Below are positions 14,699 through 21,087 of a stretch of DNA of 21,087 nt, one piece after another. A program made the position numbers and the translations under genes. The notes below the pieces were generated by a model that made no database searches, was not told where the DNA came from, and was given only the letters and a program-made list of their open reading frames with translations. How positions within the stretch are numbered: position 1 is the first letter of the stretch; every line of letters begins with the position of its first letter. Origin of the DNA: Nautiliaceae bacterium (GTDB lineage Bacteria > Campylobacterota > Campylobacteria > Campylobacterales > Nautiliaceae); NCBI GenBank assembly GCA_027062985.1, contig JAMOSR010000127.1, forward strand, positions 1 to 21,087, read 5' to 3'.

Positions 14699-15362
14699 AA
14701 GAAAAAGCCTTGGAGGAGATAAAGAGTTTAATATAGACTCTTTTCCCTCACTTAATCCGATAAGAGATGAAACTATAAAAAAATATGAAGAATTTTTACA
14801 AAAAACGAATGATGTAAAACACTTCGGTGAAGACAAAACACCAATAAAAAAACGTAAGGCAAAAGAAGCAATTTTAAGATACACGGGGGTCGCTTTTGAA
14901 TACCTTGATTATCCTTCCCTACCCAAACAGGCAAAAGAGTACCTCAACGAAAATCTTATAATTTTTTCAAACCTTTTTGGAATTTTAAAACCTCTTGATT
15001 TAATTCCTCATTATATTCTAAAACAAGGAAGTAAACCCGGATTTGATATCTATAAATTTTATGCACCTCATATCCAAAAAGAACTTGATTCATTAAATGA
15101 AGAATTTATAGACCTCCGTGCCAAATTTTACGAAAAAATGTATAAACCCAAAAATGCAATAACTTTTAAATTTATAAAAAACGGCAAAGTAATCAGCCAT
15201 TTCGCAAAAGCTTACCGTGGAACGCTAACCCGCCACATCGCTTTAAATCGTCCCAAAAACCTCGATGAAGTGTTAAAAATAGAATTCCCGGGTATAAAAA
15301 TCATAGAAATACAGGAGAAAAAAGGAATAAAAGAGATTGTTTGTGAAATTATCGAAAATTAA
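14673..15362 (+). CDS. yaaA: YaaA/DUF328 peroxide-stress protein
   Basis: Member of the UPF0246/YaaA family; in E. coli YaaA lowers intracellular free iron during hydrogen peroxide stress and limits oxidative DNA damage. The family start MKILLAPSERK is followed by RYTGVAFEYLDY (69-80), SNLFGILKPLDLIPHY (98-113) and the terminal HFAKAYRGTLTRHIA (176-190), all characteristic. At 229 aa it is a little shorter than E. coli YaaA (258). The ribosome-binding site AAAGGAG lies inside the end of aguA, and the 26-base overlap implies co-transcription. Its 3' end overlaps convergent cheB by 14 bases. Confidence 0.9.
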   Translation: MKILLAPSERKSLGGDKEFNIDSFPSLNPIRDETIKKYEEFLQKTNDVKHFGEDKTPIKKRKAKEAILRYTGVAFEYLDYPSLPKQAKEYLNENLIIFSNLFGILKPLDLIPHYILKQGSKPGFDIYKFYAPHIQKELDSLNEEFIDLRAKFYEKMYKPKNAITFKFIKNGKVISHFAKAYRGTLTRHIALNRPKNLDEVLKIEFPGIKIIEIQEKKGIKEIVCEIIEN

Positions 15363-16218
15363 TTATTTCTTTTAAAATCTCTTCAAAAGGAAGAATTTTT
15401 ACAGCCGCTCCAAGTTCCTTTGCCGCTTTTGGCATTCCATAAACCGCCGCGCTCTCCTCGCTCTCAGCCAGGGTATAAGCTCCGGCTTCTTTTAAGGCTT
15501 TCATACCTTGCGCCCCATCGTCTCCTATTCCCGTTAACAATACCGCCATTATTTTTTTAGGGTCCATAACTTCAAGAGCCGAAAAAAACATCTCATCCAC
15601 ACTCGGTACGAAAAACCTGTTTTTAGAATTTGGCACCAGTTTGCAGTAAACTACATCTTTTTTTCGAAAATGCAAATGCCAACCACCTTTTGCTATAATA
15701 AAAAATCCGGGTATCACCGGTTGAGAATTATCCGCCTCAACAACATTAAGCTTACTTACACTGTCTAAACGGGCGGCAAATTTAGCCGTAAAATTAGCTG
15801 GCATATGCTGAACTACGCATACTGGATTAGGGTAATCTTGCGGAAGAGTTCTGGCAATTTTTTCTATAAGCCCGGGACCTCCGGTAGAAGAGCCTATAAG
15901 GACATATTTATAATCTCCTATAACAAAATCGAGTTTTGTTTTTTTTATCTTTTTTATTCCGAACTTTTCATTAATAAGGTCCAAAAGCCGCTCTTTAAAC
16001 TCATCTGATATAAAATCTGGTTTTGGCAAATCTTTACCTATTTTTATAACATTGCCTTTTAAATCAAACTCTTCATCTGCAATAATTAAATCATATTTTT
16101 TTTTATCAAAATCGGTATTTTTAAAAGTATCTACCTTAAATTTTTCACTTAAAAATTTTTTTAAAGTAAGCCTTGTAACAGCTGAACTACTAACTATCGC
16201 TAACTTTTTTGTAAACAA
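15349..16218 (-). CDS. cheB: CheB protein-glutamate methylesterase with degenerate receiver domain
   Basis: Removes methyl groups from chemoreceptor glutamates, and may deamidate glutamines. The esterase domain (about 100-289) has the catalytic triad Ser111 in GSSTGG, His138 in QHMP and Asp234 in GIGDDGAQG. The N-terminal ~88 residues look like a shrunken CheY-like receiver: the acidic pair that binds metal reads SS (VSSSAVTR), the expected phosphoacceptor position keeps an Asp (IIADEEF), and the later Thr and Lys switch region is missing or shortened. Phosphorylation control is therefore unlikely. C. jejuni CheB lacks the receiver entirely, so this may be an intermediate state. It overlaps cheR by 29 bases and is the last gene of the operon. 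Confidence 0.93.
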   Translation of the reverse strand: MFTKKLAIVSSSAVTRLTLKKFLSEKFKVDTFKNTDFDKKKYDLIIADEEFDLKGNVIKIGKDLPKPDFISDEFKERLLDLINEKFGIKKIKKTKLDFVIGDYKYVLIGSSTGGPGLIEKIARTLPQDYPNPVCVVQHMPANFTAKFAARLDSVSKLNVVEADNSQPVIPGFFIIAKGGWHLHFRKKDVVYCKLVPNSKNRFFVPSVDEMFFSALEVMDPKKIMAVLLTGIGDDGAQGMKALKEAGAYTLAESEESAAVYGMPKAAKELGAAVKILPFEEILKEIINFR

Positions 16219-17023
16219 AGCTCTCTCCGATTTTTAAACTTTTAAATAATTTAATATCATTTGGAATTCTCTCGGCATGTCCTAAAAACAGATAGCCTTC
16301 GTCTTTTAAAATAGAATAAAATATAGCCAAAGCCTCTCTTTTTGACTTTTCATCAAAATATATAAGCATATTTCTACTAAATATCACATCAAACATTCCA
16401 AGTCTTTTCATAGCATATCTGTCTAAAATATTTACCACTTTAAAATTAACGGCTTTTTTTAAAAAATCTCTAACCATGTATTTTCCATTTTTTTCTATAA
16501 AATATTTTTTTATAATCTCCGGAGGTAACTTTTGTACGCTCCTTGCAGAATAAATACCTTCTTTTGCTTTACTTATTACATTAGAGTCAATATCAATTCC
16601 AAGAAGTAAAAAATCCCTTTTCTTAATCAGTTTTCCTTCTTCCATTAATAAAATAGCTATGGAATAAAGCTCCTCCCCTGTAGAAACAGGAGCACACAAA
16701 ATAGATATAACTTCGCTTAAAGGCCTTATCTTATCAAGTTCCGGCAAAATATAATTTATTAAAGTATCAAACTGATGTTTTTCTCTAAAAAAATATGTTT
16801 CGTTAACGGTAAAAACATTTATAAGTTCTTGTTTAAGAAGAGAATTCTTTCTTAACAACAAATCTTTAAAGAATTTATTAAAATTATCATAATCAAACTT
16901 TTCTAAAAGTTTTTTTATTTTCCTTTCATAAATACTTTTAAGTTTGTCATCTTCTACATAAATACCTATTTCATCATTAAGATAATTTCGTAACTTTTTT
17001 AACTTTAACGAATCAATTTCCAC
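16190..17023 (-). CDS. cheR: CheR chemoreceptor methyltransferase
   Basis: Transfers methyl from S-adenosylmethionine to glutamates of chemoreceptors. The N-terminal helical domain covers about 1-75 and ends in the conserved NETYFFRE (74-81). The methyltransferase domain follows: STGEELYSIA (114-123) for SAM binding, GIDID (142-146), RNMLIYFD (217-224) and GHAER (248-252). At 277 aa it is full length without an extra C-terminal tether-binding or TPR domain. The usual GC before STGEE is replaced by PV. It overlaps both neighbours, by 11 bases with the HEAT-like gene and 29 with cheB. Confidence 0.94.
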   Translation of the reverse strand: MEIDSLKLKKLRNYLNDEIGIYVEDDKLKSIYERKIKKLLEKFDYDNFNKFFKDLLLRKNSLLKQELINVFTVNETYFFREKHQFDTLINYILPELDKIRPLSEVISILCAPVSTGEELYSIAILLMEEGKLIKKRDFLLLGIDIDSNVISKAKEGIYSARSVQKLPPEIIKKYFIEKNGKYMVRDFLKKAVNFKVVNILDRYAMKRLGMFDVIFSRNMLIYFDEKSKREALAIFYSILKDEGYLFLGHAERIPNDIKLFKSLKIGESFVYKKVSDS

Positions 17024-17519
17024 TTTTTACCTCTTTTTTTAATTTCTCAGCAAACTTTTCGTCAAAAATTTCAAAAAATTCTATTGCCTTTTTTTTAATA
17101 TCAGTATCTTCATCTTTTATTTTTTCTTTTAACCATTCACTAATGTCGGGAATATATTTAAAAATATCTATAGCATCTTTCTTAAGACCGCTTTCATATA
17201 TTTTTTTGGCAAACTCCCTATTTTTACAAGATTTTATATAATTTTTTACCACTGGATATTTAGTGAGAAGATAAATCAAAATATTTAAATCTTCTTCTCT
17301 TTTTAAACAAGGCAAATTAAAAAAAACATATTCTACTATTCTTTCATCGGGCAATTGTCTTAAAATATTTTTTAATAAAAAATAATACTCTTTATGATTT
17401 ATCATATAATCGATAGCATCAAAAGTATCTTTCGAATAAGAAAATTTCTCAATAAATTCTCTTGCCTCGTCAAACTCCTTAAAACGGTGAAATCTTTCTT
17501 CTTTAAACTCTCTAAACAC
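17013..17519 (-). CDS. HEAT-like helical protein in chemosensory operon
   Basis: A 168-aa, highly charged, all-helical protein. Repeated units of about 30 residues with hydrophobic spacing (NILRQLPDERIVEYVFFNLP, ILIYLLTKYPVVKNYIKS, AIDIFKYIPDISEWLKEKIKDED, KKAIEFFEIFDEKFAEKLKK) resemble HEAT repeats. No enzyme or DNA-binding motif is visible. It starts with GTG; the stop of the triple-CheW gene is immediately before it (TAAGTG), and AAAGGA within that gene fits as ribosome-binding site. It overlaps cheR by 11 bases. HEAT-like proteins occur in some chemosensory operons as putative adaptors, but a role here is inference. Confidence 0.78.
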   Translation of the reverse strand: MFREFKEERFHRFKEFDEAREFIEKFSYSKDTFDAIDYMINHKEYYFLLKNILRQLPDERIVEYVFFNLPCLKREEDLNILIYLLTKYPVVKNYIKSCKNREFAKKIYESGLKKDAIDIFKYIPDISEWLKEKIKDEDTDIKKKAIEFFEIFDEKFAEKLKKEVKSGN

Positions 17520-18734
17520 TTAAAAATCCTTTGGCCAATGTAAATTAAATAGAGGTATCATACTGTCGTTATAAATAACAATCCCTCCTATATAAGTATC
17601 ATTCTGAGAATAAACTATTTTCTCTTTTTCTACATATATCAAATCTTCTATCCCACTTACCAACAAAGCTTTTAAAACTCCGTTTTTAAAAACTATAATC
17701 TTACTATCCTCTGTAATTTCTATTTCTTTTCCAAGAACTTTTTCTAAAGATAATATAAAAGTAGCCCCTTCTTTCGTTGTTAAAATCCCTTTTACATGTG
17801 GATTTTCGTTGGCAAAATTAAAATAGGCCTCGTCAAAATCGACGATTTCTAAAATATTACTCATTTTCACTGCAAATTTTTCCCCTGCTATATCAAGAAC
17901 CAATACTTCTACAATATCAGAAAATACTCTCTTTTGCTCTTTAGGTAAAACAACACCGTACTTTTCAAGTTTCATCTCAAGATATTCATTATTAAAAATT
18001 TTAACTTCTTTGTTGTTATAAACGAAATATCTGTTAAACATACCCGACCCGTTTACTATTTCACTTTTTTCTACAAGAGCTATATCTATAATTTCATCTA
18101 CTACAATTCCTAAAATTTTATTTTTTTCCAAAATTAAGATATTTTCTAAGGGAGATTCTTTATATATTTTACTAAAAGGCAAAAGAGTAATTACGGTATT
18201 GTTCAATAAAAAAACGTCTTTTCCGTCATATTCTTCTACTTTTCTTAAAATCTTAGTATCAACCCCCAAAATTTCTTCTTTACATCTAAATAATAAAAAA
18301 CTCTCTCTTTCTTCAAATATTTTACTCTCTTCTTTTTTTAAAATATTTTTAAAAGTGGGGATTTCTACATTTTTTAAAAAGTCTAAACTTAAATTTCCTA
18401 TAATTTCCCCGTTTTCCTCAAATACCTCAATTAAAAAATTTTCTTTTTTTTCAAGCTCATCTATTTTAATTATCTCATCAATTAAGATTGCATATTCCCT
18501 GTCTTCGTACACCATAGCAACAGCTGTAGTTGAATCTTCTTCTTCTATTCCCCATGCTTTTTTTAAAGAAATTAAGGGATATACATAATTATTATATCTA
18601 ACAATCCCCACTACAAAAGAAGGCAAAGAAGGCAGATGCAAAATATCTTCCACATCAAAAAAATGTTTAATTTTTTCCATTTCAACAGCAAAATATTTAT
18701 CGGCAACTCTAAATTTTAGAGCAGGTACTTTCAT
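17520..18734 (-). CDS. Triple CheW-domain coupling protein
   Basis: A 404-aa protein composed of three tandem CheW-like domains, at about 1-130, 141-255 and 272-404. Domain 1 has the LPSLPSFVVGIVRYNNYVYP pattern typical of CheW; domain 3 repeats it as PHVKGILTTKEGATFILSLE and ends YIGGIVIYNDSMIPLFNL. Domain 2 is the most divergent, recognisable from FLLFRCKEEILGVDTKILRK and ILIL-KILGIVVDEIIDIA. CheW domains join receptors to the CheA kinase in arrays; a three-domain chain could bridge several array positions or both tips of the adjacent receptor. No kinase module is present. Its ATG overlaps the receptor stop codon in ATGA. Confidence 0.87.
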   Translation of the reverse strand: MKVPALKFRVADKYFAVEMEKIKHFFDVEDILHLPSLPSFVVGIVRYNNYVYPLISLKKAWGIEEEDSTTAVAMVYEDREYAILIDEIIKIDELEKKENFLIEVFEENGEIIGNLSLDFLKNVEIPTFKNILKKEESKIFEERESFLLFRCKEEILGVDTKILRKVEEYDGKDVFLLNNTVITLLPFSKIYKESPLENILILEKNKILGIVVDEIIDIALVEKSEIVNGSGMFNRYFVYNNKEVKIFNNEYLEMKLEKYGVVLPKEQKRVFSDIVEVLVLDIAGEKFAVKMSNILEIVDFDEAYFNFANENPHVKGILTTKEGATFILSLEKVLGKEIEITEDSKIIVFKNGVLKALLVSGIEDLIYVEKEKIVYSQNDTYIGGIVIYNDSMIPLFNLHWPKDF

Positions 18735-20602
18735 GGGTTATTCTTTACTAAATTAATTGAAATATTTCTTAATTTATCTGCATAAGCTTTCATTTCTTTA
18801 GAAATATTCAAGATAATACGAGCAGCTTCTTTCGATTCGCTGGCATTTTTTTTGGAAATTTCAGCAGCTTCTTTAGTCTGCTTGGAAGCAAGTTCTATCT
18901 GCTCTAGAGCTATTTTCATCTCTTCTATAGATTTTTTCAGTACTTCTACTTTTGAAATCACACTCTTTAACGTTTTTAAATTAACATTAAATTCATTACT
19001 CATTTCTTTAATTTTATTTCTTTCATTTTCAAGTGTAAGAATAATATTATTAACTTCTACTAAAATTTTATCATTCTCTTCATTAACTTCATCTATTATT
19101 TCTATTACTCTGTCCAGATTTTCTTCTGAAGAATCGGCTAAATTTCTAATATCATGACTAACTTCGCTAAAACCTCTTCCTTCTTCCCCTATTCTCACTG
19201 CCTCAACCGCACCGTTTATCGAAAGAGCGCCCGTCTGCACTATAGCCAGCTCTATTTTTCTAATGGCATTATTTAATTTTTTTATTTTAGATTTAACGAT
19301 TGTAATATTTTCTTTTTCTTCCTTAGAAGCTTTAATATTATCCTCTGTTGCTTTTTCCATTTTTTCCAAATGTTTAGAAATATCTTCAAATTTTTTATTT
19401 ATATTAAAAAAGTTTTCAAAGATTTTTACGATATTATCTGTAGCATTTTTAATAAATTCAACAGAATTATTTGCTATAGAATAGGATTTTTGAGCATCAT
19501 TTTTTGATATTTCAGCTGCTTCTTCTATCTGGGAAAGAGCTTCAACCACTTCATTCATAGATTCTTCAAGCTGAGCAATAGAATGTCCAACCTCTTCACT
19601 GGCAGTAGCAAGTTCTGTTTCATAATTTTCTTTTTTAGAAAAGATAATTTCCTTTAAAATTTCAGCCGCTTTATTAGCTTCGTTAAAAGCATTAACCTGA
19701 GCGGCAATAGTATTTGTAACCTCGCTAACAGCACTCGCACTCTCTTCCGCCGCAGCCGCTATCGTTTCGCTTGCTTGATGTAATTCTTCAATTTCTTCTA
19801 CAACTCTTTTTATATTACCTATCATAATTTCGGAAAGAGAAACTATTTCATCAATAGTATTTCCTATTTCCTTCATCTCTTCCGCAAGCTTTAAAGCTTC
19901 ATCTGCCAATTTTTCAATATTGTTTTTTACATCTTCTATATTTTGATTAGAATGTTTTATATTTTCCTGCACTTCTTTTACAATCGTTTTAATTTTATCC
20001 GCATAAGCACTCGATTTTTTAGCCATAGCTCTTATTTCGCTTGCCATTACGGTAAAACCTCTTCCACCATTTCCGGCCCTTGCTGCCTCTATAGCAGCAT
20101 TTAAAGCTAACAATCCTGTTTTTTTCGCAAGTTTGGTAATTAATTCTACAGCATCGTTAATTTGTTCACTGGATTTTAATAAGTTTTCAGATTTTTTCGC
20201 TATTTCTTGAGCATTTAAAGAAGTATTCTTTAAACTTTCACTAGCTTCCATAAAAGAATCTATAGCATTTAAAAGAGTAGACTTAAAAGATAAAATAACT
20301 TCTACCGTTGTATTCACTTCAGCTTCTAAAAATTTGGAATTTTGTTTAATTTCCGTAACCGCACTTAAAGTTTCCTCGCTTGCACCTGCACTTTCTTCCG
20401 CAGCGGCAGCTATTTGTTCCATGGTCCCTTTTAATTCTTCAATAGCGCTTAATCCTTCACTAGATTTAGAAAAAAGAAGTTCGGATATTTCTTCTATAGA
20501 ATCAACAACTTCTATATTTATTTCTTTATCGAAGTTTTTATTATTTTCTTCTTGAATATCAATATTATCTTGATTTTTTTCTTCAAATGAAATAAACCCC
20601 AT
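18731..20602 (-). CDS. Soluble chemoreceptor with two signalling tips
   Basis: A 623-aa methyl-accepting protein with no transmembrane segment or recognisable ligand domain; only an acidic N-terminal ~40 residues precede the coiled coil. Two hairpin tips occur in series. Tip 1 (KTGLLALNAAIEAARAG, 161-177, followed by GGRGF) is near-canonical with Asn168, Glu172, Arg175 and Arg181. Tip 2 (QTGALSINGAVEAVRIG, 456-472, followed by EEGRGF) is more divergent but keeps Asn463, Glu467, Arg470, Glu473 and Arg476, the residues that contact CheA/CheW in other receptors. Methylation-helix-like stretches flank tip 1 (MEQIAAAAEES near 61-71 and ETIAAAAEESAS near 279-290). The architecture recalls V. cholerae DosM, which spans two layers of a cytoplasmic array. 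GGGAG precedes the ATG. It is first in the operon. Confidence 0.92.
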   Translation of the reverse strand: MGFISFEEKNQDNIDIQEENNKNFDKEINIEVVDSIEEISELLFSKSSEGLSAIEELKGTMEQIAAAAEESAGASEETLSAVTEIKQNSKFLEAEVNTTVEVILSFKSTLLNAIDSFMEASESLKNTSLNAQEIAKKSENLLKSSEQINDAVELITKLAKKTGLLALNAAIEAARAGNGGRGFTVMASEIRAMAKKSSAYADKIKTIVKEVQENIKHSNQNIEDVKNNIEKLADEALKLAEEMKEIGNTIDEIVSLSEIMIGNIKRVVEEIEELHQASETIAAAAEESASAVSEVTNTIAAQVNAFNEANKAAEILKEIIFSKKENYETELATASEEVGHSIAQLEESMNEVVEALSQIEEAAEISKNDAQKSYSIANNSVEFIKNATDNIVKIFENFFNINKKFEDISKHLEKMEKATEDNIKASKEEKENITIVKSKIKKLNNAIRKIELAIVQTGALSINGAVEAVRIGEEGRGFSEVSHDIRNLADSSEENLDRVIEIIDEVNEENDKILVEVNNIILTLENERNKIKEMSNEFNVNLKTLKSVISKVEVLKKSIEEMKIALEQIELASKQTKEAAEISKKNASESKEAARIILNISKEMKAYADKLRNISINLVKNNP

Positions 20603-20720
20603 AATGCTCCCTTATTAATTAAATTTATAAGAAGCCGCCTTTTATAACCTTAATTAAAAAATTTAAAAAAATCACTTAATAAAAATTATCTTATAAAAAA
20701 CCGAACTTCTTACAAAAAGG

Positions 20721-20729
20721 ATTTTAACA
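20721..20729 (-). promoter_or_regulatory. Candidate extended -10 for the chemosensory operon
   Basis: On the minus strand this reads TGTTAAAAT (TGn plus TAAAAT). It would leave a leader of about 110 nt before the receptor ATG. Other A/T-rich -10-like hexamers lie closer, so this is only one candidate. Confidence 0.3.
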
Positions 20730-20858
20730 TACTTTATTTGTTCTTTTTAATAAGTTTCAAAAAAATAAGAAAAAATTATTAAAAAGTAATAAAAATTTTA
20801 TAATCTAAGAATAGGTTAAAAATTAAAAAATAAACATCTATTGGTTTAGAAAATTTCA

Positions 20859-20877
20859 GCACTAACACCAAAAGTGC
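20859..20877 (-). terminator. Possible rRNA operon terminator hairpin
   Basis: On the minus strand GCACT and AGTGC pair around a 9-base loop about 100 bases after 5S, followed by TGAAATTTTC. The stem is short and the T-run imperfect, so this is weak. Confidence 0.25.
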
Positions 20878-20977
20878 CAGACTCTTTAGAATGAACAAAG
20901 GATTAAAGACAGGATATTAAGGGTTAGTAAAGATTAGCTAAGGTAAATTCAAGAGGTTAGGAGTATACACTATAAAT

Positions 20978-21087
20978 CCTAGCGGGGACCTACTTTCCCA
21001 CATCCGTAAGGATGCAGTATCATCAGCGCTGTAGGGCTTAACTTCCTGGTTCGAAATGGTTCAGGGTGTCTCCCCTACGCTTTTCCC
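20978..21087 (-). rRNA. rrf: 5S ribosomal RNA, 5' end cut off by the window
   Basis: Read on the minus strand, the sequence contains the standard 5S elements: AAGCGTAGGGGAGACACCC, then CATTTCGAACCAGGAAGTTAAG, then GATGATACTGCA and the near-terminal GGGAAAGTAGGTCCCCGCTAGGA region. About 110 of the usual ~118 nt are present; the first few bases lie past the right edge. The 3' end is set by helix I pairing and may be off by a few bases. A 23S gene is expected further right if this is a standard operon. Confidence 0.93.

Larger units (their letters stand above)
20603..20977. other. AT-rich intergenic region between 5S rRNA and the chemosensory operon
   Basis: About 375 bp with no plausible coding frame. 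It contains a candidate promoter for the receptor gene at 20721-20729, a weak hairpin after 5S at 20859-20877, and otherwise A/T-rich sequence. The part next to 5S (about 20880-20977) is less AT-rich and may be rRNA trailer. Confidence 0.6.

Noticed and set aside
18852..20555. Long open frames on the + strand opposite the receptor gene
   Set aside because: Low-complexity Ser/Leu/Ile-rich translations with no ribosome-binding sites, produced by the Glu/Lys/Ile-rich coiled coil on the other strand.

Overview
The window is a compact, AT-rich bacterial chromosome segment. Gene content points to Campylobacterota (Epsilonproteobacteria): a stand-alone FlhB C-terminal-domain protein (FlhX/HP1575 type), an HP0049/Cj0949c-like agmatine deiminase, a CheB whose receiver domain has decayed, and abundant sensory genes. 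The order Nautiliales (Nautilia/Caminibacter/Lebetimonas) is my best guess from overall character; it is an inference and not a database match.

Layout. 26-1720 (+): MsbA-like ABC exporter. 1706-2794 (-): full-length T4 Rnl1-type RNA ligase with its own extended -10 promoter. 2836-4025 (-): two-gene cassette of unknown function (coiled-coil protein plus small cyclic-nucleotide-binding-fold protein). 4108-7413 (+): ilvD followed by a membrane-bound diguanylate cyclase. 7410-11932 (-): six close or overlapping genes (DUF2905, ThpR 2H phosphoesterase, FlhX-type protein, PAS-GGDEF-EAL protein, AMMECR1 protein, hypothetical). These diverge from leuC (11993-13270, +) across about 60 bp holding two nearly overlapping promoters. 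13282-13685: truncated gene remnant interrupted by a 276-bp fold-back element with 17-bp perfect terminal inverted repeats and an exact 8-bp target-site duplication. 13730-15362 (+): agmatine deiminase and YaaA. 15349-20602 (-): chemosensory operon encoding a soluble receptor with two signalling tips, a triple-CheW protein, a HEAT-like protein, CheR and CheB. 20978-21087 (-): 5S rRNA, cut by the window end.

How the genes fit together. ilvD and leuC are branched-chain amino acid biosynthesis genes. The two c-di-GMP proteins look complementary: the 5830-7413 enzyme keeps all synthase residues and the inhibitory site, while the 8529-11000 protein keeps all phosphodiesterase residues but has lost cyclase residues. 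The chemosensory operon has receptor, coupling and adaptation proteins but no CheA in view, so it must borrow a kinase or be continued elsewhere. Convergent neighbours overlap at their 3' ends in three places, and many same-strand genes are coupled by ATGA overlaps.

Most noteworthy: the fold-back mobile element at 13402-13677, the double-tip receptor/triple-CheW operon, and the chromosomal Rnl1-type RNA ligase.
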